From Burkholderia sp. WP9 (GTDB lineage: Bacteria; Pseudomonadota; Gammaproteobacteria; Burkholderiales; Burkholderiaceae), in contig NZ_FNTG01000005.1 in assembly GCF_900104795.1 (NCBI RefSeq), positions 136,869 through 200,868 of the forward strand: a stretch of 64,000 nucleotides of DNA. The letters run 5' to 3'. Positions 52,919-61,956 of this stretch are shown here, in pieces. The notes under the pieces were generated by a model that saw only the letters and a list, made by a program, of their open reading frames with translations, did no database searches and was not told the DNA's origin. How positions within the stretch are numbered: the first letter of the stretch is position 1; the number at the start of each line of letters is the position of its first letter. A program made the translations under genes and the position numbers.

Positions 52919-53161
52919 TTACTCACATGCCGCCCGTGCGGCCCGTATGGCTTTGTCGAAGGATTGTTCGGTCGCCACATGCTTGTGGTCAACGCTGACG
53001 AGCCAGCGTGTTCCAGTGAAACACCACCGTATCCTCCTTTCCTCGAGGAGTTCCGAAAACCATCGCCAGTTGGAAGCATCTTCTGCATTCGCAGCGTCGG
53101 CTGCCTGACGTCTGGCTCGCTGCATCTCGTACGCCATTGTCATCCCCGACGTTTCGACCAT
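52919..53161 (-). CDS. Small hypothetical protein
   Basis: An 80-residue frame: AYEMQRARRQAADAANAEDA, NWRWFSELLEERRIRWCFTG, TRWLVSVDHKHVATEQSFDK, AIRAARAACE. Its composition and the WLVSVD...FDKAIRAA pattern look like a genuine small cytosolic protein of Burkholderiaceae. No good ribosome site before ATG 53161; internal ATG codons are alternatives. It stands between the Etf genes and the ligase. Function unknown. Confidence 0.45.
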   Translation of the reverse strand: MVETSGMTMAYEMQRARRQAADAANAEDASNWRWFSELLEERRIRWCFTGTRWLVSVDHKHVATEQSFDKAIRAARAACE

Positions 53162-53168
53162 TCGCCAC

Positions 53169-54122
53169 TCAACCCGCGTGGTTCAAGTCGGCGACCAACT
53201 CCGGGACCACGGCGAACAGGTCACCCACCAGACCATAATCGGCGACGCTGAAAATCGGCGCTTCCGGGTCCTTGTTGATCGCCACGATCACCTTCGAGTC
53301 CTTCATGCCGGCCAGATGCTGGATCGCGCCCGAGATGCCGACAGCGATGTACAGTTGCGGCGCGACGATCTTGCCGGTCTGGCCGACCTGATAGTCGTTC
53401 GGCACGAACCCCGCATCGACGGCTGCGCGCGAGGCGCCCAGCGCCGCGTTCAGCCTGTCGGCCAGCGGTTCCAGAACCTTCGTGTAGTTCTCGCCGTTGC
53501 CCAGACCGCGGCCACCCGAGACGATGATCTTCGCCGAGGTCAGTTCCGGACGGTCCAGCTTCGTCACTTCACGGCTCACGAACTGCGAGAGACCCGTGTC
53601 GGCTGCGGCTTCGATCTTCTCGACCGTTGCGCTGCCGCCTTCTGCTGCGACCGGGTCGAAACCCGTCGTGCGGACCGTGATGACCTTGATCGGATCCTGA
53701 GACTGAACCGTTGCAATAGCATTGCCTGCGTAGATCGGACGCTCGAACGTGTCAGCGCTGTCTACAGCCGTGATGTCGCTGATCTGCGCGACGTCCAGCT
53801 TCGCGGCGATACGCGGTGCGATGTTCTTGCCATAAGCAGTCGCCGGCGTGAGGATGTGCGAATAGTCCTTCGCGATGTTCAGCACCGTCGCTTCGATGTT
53901 TTCTGCGATGCCCGCTTCGAGTTGCGGCGCGTCGGCCAGCAACACCTTGCTCACGCCTGCGATCTTCGCTGCAGCATCAGCCGCCGCTTGTGCGTTGTGA
54001 CCTGCCACCAGCACGTGAATATCACCACCGATCTTTTGCGCGGCTGCAATCGTGTTCAGCGTCGCGGCCTTGATCGATGCGTTATCGTGTTCTGCTATTA
54101 CAAGATTCACCAGATTCGTCAT
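53169..54122 (-). CDS. etfA: Electron transfer flavoprotein subunit alpha
   Basis: A 317-residue EtfA. N-terminal part [20 protein letters not shown]; the FAD-binding C-terminal half has [60 protein letters not shown] and [20 protein letters not shown], which are diagnostic. With EtfB it takes electrons from acyl-CoA dehydrogenases and passes them to ETF-ubiquinone oxidoreductase. ATG 54122; 22 bases after etfB. A local etfAB pair implies an acyl-CoA dehydrogenation step in this pathway, though only an acyl-CoA dehydrogenase remnant is seen nearby. Confidence 0.96.
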   Translation of the reverse strand: MTNLVNLVIAEHDNASIKAATLNTIAAAQKIGGDIHVLVAGHNAQAAADAAAKIAGVSKVLLADAPQLEAGIAENIEATVLNIAKDYSHILTPATAYGKNIAPRIAAKLDVAQISDITAVDSADTFERPIYAGNAIATVQSQDPIKVITVRTTGFDPVAAEGGSATVEKIEAAADTGLSQFVSREVTKLDRPELTSAKIIVSGGRGLGNGENYTKVLEPLADRLNAALGASRAAVDAGFVPNDYQVGQTGKIVAPQLYIAVGISGAIQHLAGMKDSKVIVAINKDPEAPIFSVADYGLVGDLFAVVPELVADLNHAG

Positions 54123-54144
54123 TTCGTCCGTCCCCGCGTTTTAC

Positions 54145-54894
54145 TTAAAGCACCTTGGCTTCGGCCTTAAGCTTCTCGACCAGCGTTTTCACGTCCGGCA
54201 CCTTCACACCGGCTGAGCGCTTCGGCGGCTCGGCAACCTTCAGCGTCTTCAGGCGTGGTGTCACATCAACGCCGAGGTCTTCCGGCCTGATGACTTCCAA
54301 CGGCTTCTTCTTCGCCTTCATGATGTTCGGCAGCGTCACATAGCGCGGCTCGTTCAGGCGCAGGTCGGTCGTGATCACACCCGGCAGGCTCAGCGACAGC
54401 GTTTCCGCACCGCCGTCGACTTCGCGCGACACCGTAGCCTTGCCGTCAGCGACGACAACCTTCGACGCGAACGTTGCTTGCGGCAGATTCGCCAGCGCAG
54501 CCAGCATCTGGCCGGTCTGGTTCGAATCGTCGTCGATGGCCTGCTTGCCCAGAATGACCAACCCAGGCTGTTCCTTGTCGACCAACGCCTTCAGGATCTT
54601 CGCGACTGCAAGTGGCTCCGGGCTGTCTTTCGACTCGACGAGAATTGCGCGGTCCGCGCCGATCGCGAGCGCCGTGCGCAGCGTTTCCTGCGCTTGTGCC
54701 ACGCCGACCGACACGGCGATCACTTCGGTTGCCACGCCTGCTTCGCGCAGACGAACGGCTTCCTCAACCGCGATTTCGTCGAATGGATTCATCGACATCT
54801 TCACGTTGGCGAGCTCGACACCCGATTGATCGGATTTCACGCTGACCTTCACGTTTGCGTCGACCACTCTCTTGACTGGCACCAGGATCTTCAC
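54145..54894 (-). CDS. etfB: Electron transfer flavoprotein subunit beta
   Basis: A 249-residue EtfB, exact family length. [60 protein letters not shown] (AMP-binding loop) and [20 protein letters not shown] are all present. I chose GTG 54894 (AAGGAG upstream) over GTG 54900. First of the etfB-etfA pair, 23 bases downstream of the MFS gene, and so probably in one long operon with the dehydratase genes. Confidence 0.96.
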   Translation of the reverse strand: MKILVPVKRVVDANVKVSVKSDQSGVELANVKMSMNPFDEIAVEEAVRLREAGVATEVIAVSVGVAQAQETLRTALAIGADRAILVESKDSPEPLAVAKILKALVDKEQPGLVILGKQAIDDDSNQTGQMLAALANLPQATFASKVVVADGKATVSREVDGGAETLSLSLPGVITTDLRLNEPRYVTLPNIMKAKKKPLEVIRPEDLGVDVTPRLKTLKVAEPPKRSAGVKVPDVKTLVEKLKAEAKVL

Positions 54895-54917
54895 ATCCAC
54901 TCCTTATCTCATCACGC

Positions 54918-56330
54918 TTACAGGGAACCACGGGTCTTGACGGCCTTCATGTCCAACATGGCTTTCGACGCGGCGCCTGTCTGCGCTTCGCCGATGCTTT
55001 CCAGCGAGAGCCCGGTCGACTTCGGACCAAAAACCGCCACGATCGCCCCCCCGATCAGAAAGCAGGTCACGATATACATGAACACGCTGTAGTAGCCGAA
55101 CGCACCGTAGAGGCCACTTACAATGAACGGACCAATGATGTTGGCCATGCGCCCGACGCCGTAGATGAGACCGGTGGCTCCGGAGCGGATGTCGGTCGGA
55201 AAGCTCTCGGACTCAAACGTCCAGAAGGCGACGGTAATGGCTTGCAGCCCGATCATCACGGCCGCCCCGAAGGCGACGATCAGGACAGGATTCGTGGTCC
55301 ATCCGTACATCGACACCAGCACCGCAATAAACAGCGCGGCCCCCGCGATCATGTATTTGCGTTCTACCTTTTCGATCATTGTCATTGCGATCAGGGCGCC
55401 GAGCGGATTGCAGATCGCCATCAGGCTTGAGTAGCTGAGGGATTTCACCACGGAGAAACCGTGCTCGACCAGCAGGGACGGCACCCATGCAATGAAACCG
55501 TAAAAGCCCAGCGTACTAAAGATCGAGGTCAGCATGAAGACGATCAGTCTTGGGCGATACTCGCTGCCGAAGATCTGTGCGTGAGATACCTTCGGCGGGA
55601 CGTAGAGCTGCTGATCCGCCCGAAATGGCGGCAGCTCCCCATGACGTGCGATGGCGGCTGTCTCCAATCGCGCCACGATGCGTTGCGCGCGCTCGGTCTC
55701 GCCCCGGCGCTCAAGCCATCGTGGTGATTCGTTTAACTTCACGATTGCTGCTGGCACGACCAGTATGCCCAGTGCGCCCCAGATGAAGATGTAACGCCAG
55801 CCCTCCGGGCCGGTAGTCACAAGTCCACGGGCAACCCATGCGGTGATCGGGATACCCACAAGCGAGAATGCGATGATCAGGGAGAGTATTCGCCCACGCG
55901 TCTGAGCCGGAAAAAACTCGATGGTATAAGTGCTCGCGACAACAGTCATTGCAGACAAGCCCAGCCCGGTTATCAGTCGGAACGCGGCAAGCGACCAGAT
56001 ATCCCAGGCAAACCCGTTGAGGAAGGAAGCGACGGTGTAGACGAGTACGGACAGGACAAACACCGTCTTGCGCCCAAACCGGTCGCCAAGCACTCCGCCC
56101 ACCAGCGCGCCCACAAACATGCCCCCGAAGCTCGCCGAGGTGATAAGCGCGATAGCGTGCAGATGAATGCCCCAGTTCTTGATGAGCTGGGGAGCGGCAT
56201 AGGCGAAGGTGCTGAGATCAGATAGCTCGAAGAAATAGGCGAACATGAAAATGCCGATCACCCACTTGTGGGACCCGACAATCGGCAGACGGTCCAATCT
56301 CTGGTTTATGTCGTTCACGCGCTCCTCCAT
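54918..56330 (-). CDS. MFS transporter (sugar/aromatic acid porter type)
   Basis: A 470-residue, 12-helix permease. GVLGDRFGRKTVFVLSVLVY between helices 2 and 3, RLITGLGLSAMTVVASTYTI, FFPAQTRGRILSLIIAFSLV, SPRWLERRGETERAQRIVAR in the central loop (sugar-porter-like) and FPTDIRSGATGLIYGVGRMA near the end. ATG 56330 is used; GTG 56318 directly follows GGAGGAG and is an alternative. Probably imports the substrate of the cluster (an organic or aromatic acid); specificity is not evident. Confidence 0.9.
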   Translation of the reverse strand: MEERVNDINQRLDRLPIVGSHKWVIGIFMFAYFFELSDLSTFAYAAPQLIKNWGIHLHAIALITSASFGGMFVGALVGGVLGDRFGRKTVFVLSVLVYTVASFLNGFAWDIWSLAAFRLITGLGLSAMTVVASTYTIEFFPAQTRGRILSLIIAFSLVGIPITAWVARGLVTTGPEGWRYIFIWGALGILVVPAAIVKLNESPRWLERRGETERAQRIVARLETAAIARHGELPPFRADQQLYVPPKVSHAQIFGSEYRPRLIVFMLTSIFSTLGFYGFIAWVPSLLVEHGFSVVKSLSYSSLMAICNPLGALIAMTMIEKVERKYMIAGAALFIAVLVSMYGWTTNPVLIVAFGAAVMIGLQAITVAFWTFESESFPTDIRSGATGLIYGVGRMANIIGPFIVSGLYGAFGYYSVFMYIVTCFLIGGAIVAVFGPKSTGLSLESIGEAQTGAASKAMLDMKAVKTRGSL

Positions 56331-56455
56331 CTCATTGTAGATATGTGCCTTGCTCAAGGCATCGGACAATCGCCGGCGTGACTGACATCGATGCATCACG
56401 GTGCGCGCGCCGGTTACTGCATTCGCGCGACCAGATTCGGAATCGCCCGGTCCGA

Positions 56456-57010
56456 CTAACCGGTTGCCTGAGTCTCTTCGACTGTCCTTGCAGCGGTGAT
56501 CTCTTCATTCGAAGGCGCCACGAAGGGATAGGGGACGGCTGGACCGCCGCGGTATGGCAGCGCGATGGTCGCCGAGCCTGGCGTAGATTCCTGGCCGTCC
56601 TGGTTGCGGATGCCAAGTTTCACTTCCACCAGCCCGTAACGCTCCAGCTTTAACAGGCCAGTTACTTCGCCCCAGACGACTAACGTGCTGCCCACCACGT
56701 CCATGGCGCGAAACTGGAAGTTCACCTTCCACGGCCAGCCGTGGTGGGTCGCCCACTCCTTGACAATCTGCACGAGGAAGTTCTGTTTGAGCGAGCCGTT
56801 CACGAGCAGATCGGGCAGCCTGTCGTGCTCCTGAGTGAAGGTTCTGTCATAGTGGATCTTGTGCCAGTTCTCGATGGCGGAGGACCAGCGAATCAGGTGG
56901 GTAGTTGTAAGCGGGCCTTTCGTTAATTCCGGAAGACGCTCGGCAATTCGGACGTCGTCGAAATAGCGCGGCTCGATGCGTGTCTCGGCGAGAAAAGCGG
57001 ACGAGTTCAT
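56456..57010 (-). CDS. MaoC-type dehydratase subunit (C-terminal hotdog half)
   Basis: A 184-residue hotdog-fold protein of the MaoC/HTD2 kind: THLIRWSSAIENWHKIHYDR (the D/N...H-Y active-site helix), LLVNGSLKQNFLVQIVKEWA and LVVWGEVTGLLKLERYGLVE. ATG 57010, nine bases after GGAG; MTYM at 57019 is the alternative and overlaps the partner gene by four bases. It likely forms a heteromeric enoyl-CoA hydratase with the upstream gene, hydrating an unsaturated CoA ester such as mesaconyl- or itaconyl-type (inference). Confidence 0.88.
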   Translation of the reverse strand: MNSSAFLAETRIEPRYFDDVRIAERLPELTKGPLTTTHLIRWSSAIENWHKIHYDRTFTQEHDRLPDLLVNGSLKQNFLVQIVKEWATHHGWPWKVNFQFRAMDVVGSTLVVWGEVTGLLKLERYGLVEVKLGIRNQDGQESTPGSATIALPYRGGPAVPYPFVAPSNEEITAARTVEETQATG

Positions 57011-57015
57011 ATATG

Positions 57016-57579
57016 TCATCTCCGGATCGTGGTCAGCTTGACACGCGCCACGAGGTTGCTTTGTTCGTCGAGGTAGTCCGTAGTCGTCACGACGAAAACC
57101 ATCAATCCCTTCGAGGTTCGCCGCTCGAAGATGTCGGCGTAGCGACTCGTCGAATACAGCGTCTCTCCGTGTCGCATGTAGCGATACAGTTCGATTTCCG
57201 ATCCGCCATTGAGCAACGCCAGTGAGTCGAGCGGCAGCGGCGGGAGCGAAGTGGGCCTGGCGTCGGCATCGGACGTTCGCGCCAGCGCAATCTCGTTTCG
57301 CGTGCCGTCGTAGTCGGGATCCGAGGCATGCTGCGATACGACATCGGGGACGCCAAACGGCAAACGGTGCTGGGTCAACGGAAACAGGGGCGGCGCAACA
57401 GGACCGCAGTATCGCGGTTGCGCGTCCGCGTCCATGAAGACAGGATCGGCATCCATGATGGCCTGCGCGAAACGTCGTACCGCGCCCCGTTCCACCGGAT
57501 CAAACGCAGGCACCGGTTGCGTCTCCATGCCGATATACGAACGGACTTCGGCCGTGAGATAGGTTTCTGGTTCACTCAT
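57016..57579 (-). CDS. MaoC N-terminal-type dehydratase subunit (FAS1-like dehydratase domain)
   Basis: A 187-residue hotdog protein: SYIGMETQPVPAFDPVERGA with AVRRFAQAIMDADPVFMDAD, LNGGSEIELYRYMRHGETLY, YADIFERRTSKGLMVFVVTT. This is the non-catalytic or lid half in MaoC-like heterodimers. The pair (this gene plus 56456-57010) together has the size of mesaconyl-C4-CoA hydratase-like proteins. ATG 57579. About 100 bases after the MmgE/PrpD gene on the same strand. Confidence 0.87.
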   Translation of the reverse strand: MSEPETYLTAEVRSYIGMETQPVPAFDPVERGAVRRFAQAIMDADPVFMDADAQPRYCGPVAPPLFPLTQHRLPFGVPDVVSQHASDPDYDGTRNEIALARTSDADARPTSLPPLPLDSLALLNGGSEIELYRYMRHGETLYSTSRYADIFERRTSKGLMVFVVTTTDYLDEQSNLVARVKLTTIRR

Positions 57580-57679
57580 TGGCTTTCACCTTGCGTCGGC
57601 TCGGGCCCGCCATGCGCCGCCCGGCTGTTAGTCGATATGCGCGCACTCCTGCTCGCGCGATTGCTGTGACTCGCGAGCT

Positions 57680-59032
57680 TCATGAGCGCACGCTCGTGAG
57701 TTGTCGCGCCGAGATGGTTTCGAGGGACATCAATCTGTCGAAGAGCAACGCCGCATCGGTCTTCGCACCCACCGAATCGAGACACAGTTCGAACTTTTCG
57801 TAGAGGTCGTCGTTGGAGAACGGCAAGTCGGCATGGCCTCGCGCCCGGCGAACCTGCGAACCCTCCAACACCCTGCCGTTTTTCAGCTGCACGCGGACCT
57901 GGTCGTAGGGCGCACCGTCGGGGTTGCTGCTGTCGTACTCGCTGCCCGTCTCGATCCGCACACGCCGCATGAGCGACTGGACGTCGGCGCGGTTGACGAA
58001 GTCGTCGGTCAGTTCACCGAGCCCTACGCGCCCCGCTGTCAGCGTGGCGGCCATCGCAAACTCCATGCTGAACTTGGCCTCAAGTCCGGTCTTTGGCCGA
58101 TGATTGCGCAGGATCGTCGCGTAGCGATCGCTGATGACAGCGGTAATGCTTTCGACATCCTGCGCTGTGCATCCGCTCTCTCTGACGAGCGCGAGAAGAC
58201 CGTCGATGCACCGATGCGTGCAGTAGCAAAGCGGATACTGCTTGATGTTCAGGCCTTCGCGCACGATGTGCCAGCGCGTGCCCGTATCAGGCGCCGCCTC
58301 GCGGTCCGTGTTGCCGTGCTGAGAGACTGCGCACAACAGGCCCTGCGGATGCTCGAGCGCGTCGGTTGATGCAGTGAACCCCGCCTCGGCAAGCCGGGCC
58401 GCGACGACGCCTGCATGAGCCGAGCGCCCCGCGTGAAACGGTTTGGTCATGGTGCCGAAATTGGCAAGAAGCCCGGCGCTTTGCGACGCGCCGAGCGCGA
58501 GCGCGACGCTCGTGCTTTCGGCGCTCAGCCGTCGCAACGAGGAACACGCCGCTGCCGCCGCTACTGCGCCCCAGATGCCGGTAGGATGCCAGCCCTTCGA
58601 ATGCACCGAGTCTTTTTCGCGAAGCGCCAGTTCGGCCCATGTCTCGTAGCCGGCCACATACGCTGTCAGCATGCTGGCGCCGCTCGCGTCCAGGTGTTCG
58701 GCCTCGGCGAGGATAGCGGGCACGAGCACTGTGCTGGGGTGGCCACGCACCGCCATATCGTCGAAATCTAGCGCATGCGCGGCGGTCCCGTTGATCCATG
58801 CCGCCTCAGGTGCGCTCACCTGCGACTGCGTAAAACCCAGCGTCGCCGCGCCCCGTCCGGGTGCCAGTACGCGCTGCAGGATACGCGGCGCGTCGGATTC
58901 GCGACCGGCGATCATGACGCCAATGCAGTCGACAAAGCCCGCCCGCGCGGTCTGCGTGGCCTTTTCCGGTATCGCCGCGAAGTCAAGGGCGGCCACGAAT
59001 GCGCCGATTTTCTTCGTAAGTGACTGGGTCAT
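57680..59032 (-). CDS. MmgE/PrpD-family protein
   Basis: A 450-residue member of the 2-methylcitrate dehydratase / immune-responsive-gene-1 fold. GFVDCIGVMIAGRESDAPRI, WINGTAAHALDFDDMAVRGH (conserved HALDFDD), KGWHPTGIWGAVAAAAACSS, LLANFGTMTKPFHAGRSAHA and LNIKQYPLCYCTHRCIDGLL are the family blocks. Members dehydrate or decarboxylate tricarboxylic acids (methylcitrate, cis-aconitate). Here it sits between an HMG-CoA-lyase-like gene and MaoC genes. ATG 59032 is four bases from the lyase stop. Substrate unknown. Confidence 0.92.
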   Translation of the reverse strand: MTQSLTKKIGAFVAALDFAAIPEKATQTARAGFVDCIGVMIAGRESDAPRILQRVLAPGRGAATLGFTQSQVSAPEAAWINGTAAHALDFDDMAVRGHPSTVLVPAILAEAEHLDASGASMLTAYVAGYETWAELALREKDSVHSKGWHPTGIWGAVAAAAACSSLRRLSAESTSVALALGASQSAGLLANFGTMTKPFHAGRSAHAGVVAARLAEAGFTASTDALEHPQGLLCAVSQHGNTDREAAPDTGTRWHIVREGLNIKQYPLCYCTHRCIDGLLALVRESGCTAQDVESITAVISDRYATILRNHRPKTGLEAKFSMEFAMAATLTAGRVGLGELTDDFVNRADVQSLMRRVRIETGSEYDSSNPDGAPYDQVRVQLKNGRVLEGSQVRRARGHADLPFSNDDLYEKFELCLDSVGAKTDAALLFDRLMSLETISARQLTSVRS

Positions 59033-59035
59033 GGC

Positions 59036-59998
59036 TCAGGCCGCCCGTAGACGATCGCGCAACACTTTCAGGCTGCCGCCAGTCTTTACAGTTCCCGGCA
59101 ATGGGTGCCCGACGATATCTTCCGCAAGCCGTCCGACTTCAAGCAGTTTGTCCAGATCGATGCCCGTCTCAATGCCCATTTCATTCAGCATAAAGACCAG
59201 ATCTTCGGTACACACATTGCCTGCCCCGCCGGCATGCGCCGCGAAAGGACAACCGCCCAGGCCTGCGACAGTGCTGTCGAAAGAGTCCACGCCCATCTGC
59301 AGTCCAGCGAAAGCGTTGGCGATGCCCATACCGCGTGTATCGTGCAGATGCAGCGAAAGCCGCAGATCAGGGAATCGCTCGCGGACCGCTCCGACCACCC
59401 TGTAGATGCTCTGTGGCGTCGCCCAGGCCATCGTGTCGGCAAGCGATACCACCTTGATTTCGACGCCAGTCTGCTTACCGAGATCAATGATCTGGGCCAC
59501 CATCTCGACGATAGTTCCAACCGGAATGTCGCCCTGGAAGTTGCACCCGAATGCCGCCATGATGCTGCCGCGTTCAACCGGAATGTTGTGCTGCTTGAAG
59601 ACAGTGATCATGTGGCGCTGCTCGTCGAGATTTTCCGTGAGCGTGCGTTGCTGATTGCGCTGCAGAAATTTCTCCGACGCAGTTAGCGATATCAACCCCT
59701 TCATGAACAGCTTTTCGGTCGCGATCGCTCGCATCAAGCCCTTTTCGTTAAGCCACAGCCCTGTGTAGCGGATGCCCGGCTTTGCATGAAAGCGCTTGAC
59801 CACTTCCTCGGCGTCGGCCCAGCCCGGCACGCGGGCAGGATTCACGAAGGACACCGTCTGGATCTCGCTAAGTCCTGTCTCTGACAAGGCGTCGATCAAT
59901 TCGACCTTCCGATCGGTGGGGATCGTGCCCTTCTCGATCTGGAAACCTTCGCGAGGGCCTTCCTCGTTGATCTGAACTCTTTTAGGCAAATCGGGCAT
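59036..59998 (-). CDS. Hydroxymethylglutaryl-CoA lyase-like enzyme
   Basis: A 320-residue TIM-barrel lyase of the HMGL family. VQINEEGPREGFQIEKGTIP is the first strand (usually EVGPRDGLQ), then LSLHLHDTRGMGIANAFAGL with the metal-binding H-x-H, STVAGLGGCPFAAHAGGAGN with the conserved Cys loop, and VCTEDLVFMLNEMGIETG. ATG 59998 after AAAGGA. Relatives cleave HMG-CoA, citramalyl-CoA or similar 3-hydroxy-3-methyl CoA esters into acetyl-CoA or pyruvate and a keto product. It is the first gene after the operator at 60138. Confidence 0.92.
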   Translation of the reverse strand: MPDLPKRVQINEEGPREGFQIEKGTIPTDRKVELIDALSETGLSEIQTVSFVNPARVPGWADAEEVVKRFHAKPGIRYTGLWLNEKGLMRAIATEKLFMKGLISLTASEKFLQRNQQRTLTENLDEQRHMITVFKQHNIPVERGSIMAAFGCNFQGDIPVGTIVEMVAQIIDLGKQTGVEIKVVSLADTMAWATPQSIYRVVGAVRERFPDLRLSLHLHDTRGMGIANAFAGLQMGVDSFDSTVAGLGGCPFAAHAGGAGNVCTEDLVFMLNEMGIETGIDLDKLLEVGRLAEDIVGHPLPGTVKTGGSLKVLRDRLRAA

Positions 59999-60137
59999 TG
60001 TCTTTCCTTTATCCGTGAATGCGGCCATCCGGGCTGGCCCGGTCAAAGCTTAGTAGAACCACCTATCGTCGCTGACGCGGCTGGAGATTGCGGCGTGGTT
60101 TGTTTGAACCGGCCCATCCCGGCCTACGATTCTTACT

Positions 60138-60152
60138 ATTCGCTGTGCGAAT
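60138..60152. promoter_or_regulatory. Operator candidate ATTCGC-TGT-GCGAAT upstream of the lyase gene
   Basis: A perfect 6+3+6 inverted repeat 140 bases before the lyase start, identical in all 15 bases to the one at 63956 and with the same arms as that at 60322. The form is typical of IclR-family operators. Confidence 0.65.
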
Positions 60153-60321
60153 CGTCATTTCGCACTTTCAGAATAGCAGCCTGTTTGCAAAGAGGTCAAG
60201 GGATCGCGGGAAAGCACCAGGTAGCGCGCCATTTTCGTCAGCACGAACAGGGTTTGCACTATGGTGAAATCGTTTGACGACGACAGATGAAGCTCGTAGC
60301 ATCTCCACTAAAGAATTGATA
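60153..60321. other. Part of a 413-base divergent intergenic region
   Basis: Between the lyase gene (59998) and the acyl-CoA dehydrogenase remnant (60412) there is no gene, only the two operator candidates and AT-richer promoter-like sequence. Confidence 0.5.
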
Positions 60322-60336
60322 ATTCGCACCGCGAAT
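60322..60336. promoter_or_regulatory. Operator candidate ATTCGC-ACC-GCGAAT upstream of the acyl-CoA dehydrogenase remnant
   Basis: The same six-base arms as the site at 60138 with a different three-base centre, 76 bases before the remnant gene on the plus strand. Confidence 0.6.
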
Positions 60337-60411
60337 ATTGCCAGCTTCCGGCGCCGAGCCAAGCAACCGTCGGATTTCGCTTAGCCACGAGCGGGAAACG
60401 ACGCAAACTCA

Positions 60412-60943
60412 ATGTTTCCCTGTTCATTGCGCGACCTCGCGCCGGATGTACTGATCGAAGACAAGATTGAAGTGGCTTGCGAGCACGACGTGCTGCGCCC
60501 GGCGAGAAAGACCGGACCGCTGACGAGGGAGCTCTATTGGCAGATCGGCGAGTGTGGCTGGCTCGGCAGCGCCTATCCGAAGGAGTATGGCGGCCAGCTC
60601 TCGAAGTTCATTGCGGAGGAGGAATTCATACGCGCCGGCGTCAGCATCGATTTGGGGGTTAGCGGCGCCCCGCCATTCTTGCGGCGGGGACAGACGAGCA
60701 GAGGCAATGCTTCGTCCCCAGACTGGTCAACCGCGACGTCTGGTTATGCCCGGATTTTCTGAGCCTCATGCGGGGACGGGTGTCACCAGCCTGCATGGCC
60801 GGGCCATACCGACCGCGGAGGGCTACGTCATCAACGGGCAAGATTTACGCCAAACGCGCATTGGCCCACGCACATCTATTTGAGGGCGCGACCTGACCCG
60901 CCGTGCCGAAGCACGAGGGCATCGCCATCTGCCTGATCTGAGC
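60412..60943 (+). pseudogene. Acyl-CoA dehydrogenase, degraded 5' part
   Basis: Pieces of an acyl-CoA dehydrogenase in shifting frames: ELYWQIGECGWLGSAYPKEYGG and IAEEEFIRAGVSIDLGVSG in one frame, then PAILAAGTDEQRQCFVPRLV, a third with GFSEPHAGTGVTSLHGRAIP and TAEGYVINGQ (flavin-binding region), then PAVPKHEGIAICLI near 60940. The C-terminal half is missing. It was probably the dehydrogenase served by the local EtfAB. Its loss means another dehydrogenase is used or the pathway is dead. Confidence 0.75.
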
Positions 60944-61475
60944 AGAGACATCGGTTAGCGGGCGGGGTCAGGCGAGCTTGCGATTTCAAGCCGCATCGGT
61001 GGCCGGTTTTCGGTCTTCATTTTCCGCCTGCAGCGGCGAACGCACCCGTTTCTTCGATCACGGCTGCGACGCATCGCGCCAGACACGCCGAGGATCAGGC
61101 GAGCAGCGGCATCTGCCCGGTCGCCCTGGTGGCGATGCCACCCCGTAAGAAGGGTGGTGCCGCAATGCGTTCATGGATCGGTTCACATAGGGATGGGCTG
61201 CCGAAGACGTCGATGCTGTCGATGGCTGGCTCGCTTTTGGGGGCGATCGCCATGTTGGGGGACGCGGCCCCAGCACTGTCAAATGCAAGGGACTTGCCTG
61301 GTGCTCTCTTTGGTTGCTATCAGGGCCAGGTGGCCAACGGTAGGCATAGGCCGGCCGCGGCCGATTCGCGCCCCGACGCCGGACGGGAGGCTCCCCGTCC
61401 CATCCCAAAACTGTTACCGAAAGGCCATCCGTCAGCAGGGCTCACGCTAGACGGAGGCCGCGCGCTCGCCCCTCC
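60944..61475. other. Gene-free interval
   Basis: About 530 GC-rich bases downstream of the remnant with no supported gene; probably further decayed sequence. CCACCC and GGGTGG near 61138 form a short hairpin. Confidence 0.45.
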
Positions 61476-61781
61476 CTAGTTGAGGTATTCCGTGCCCAAG
61501 GCCTCGACGAAGGCGACCTGCGACTGTGTCGTTTCCTTCCGCAGCCTCAGCAGCGGCGCGTACTCTTTGCTTTCATAGAACCGCCGCGCCGCATCCATGG
61601 AGGCAAACTCGAGCATGATCATACGCTGGAGGGCGAGCTCGCCCGCCAGGGGATGCACCGCACCGGCACGAACCACATATTGCCCGTTGTACTGTGCAAT
61701 GACCGCCGGCACCTTTTCGCGGTATTCGGCGAACCGCCCCGGGTCGGTGACGATAACGTTCGCAACCAGATAGCACTTCAT
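61476..61781 (-). CDS. DUF1330-family protein
   Basis: A 101-residue protein of the dimeric alpha/beta-barrel (ferredoxin-like) DUF1330 family: KCYLVANVIVTDPGRFAEYR, YVVRAGAVHPLAGELALQRM, IMLEFASMDAARRFYESKEY. ATG 61781, six bases after GAGG; ATG 61784 is adjacent. Some relatives bind small aromatic or keto acids, but no activity is established. It ends the small cluster that begins at the degenerate FAH gene. Confidence 0.88.
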   Translation of the reverse strand: MKCYLVANVIVTDPGRFAEYREKVPAVIAQYNGQYVVRAGAVHPLAGELALQRMIMLEFASMDAARRFYESKEYAPLLRLRKETTQSQVAFVEALGTEYLN

Positions 61782-61956
61782 CATCTACCTCACTTGCATG
61801 GATTGAAAATCGGATCGCAGGGACCGACGCAAAGGCAGGCTCGGCCGCGAACTTTGGTTCAGGTCTGCCGTCAACCGCCGGCCTACCCAGCTCGCTGCGA
61901 CCTCGCGTCGACATGGCTGCACGTCCTGCAACCGTCGCAGACCACATGAGACCGGA

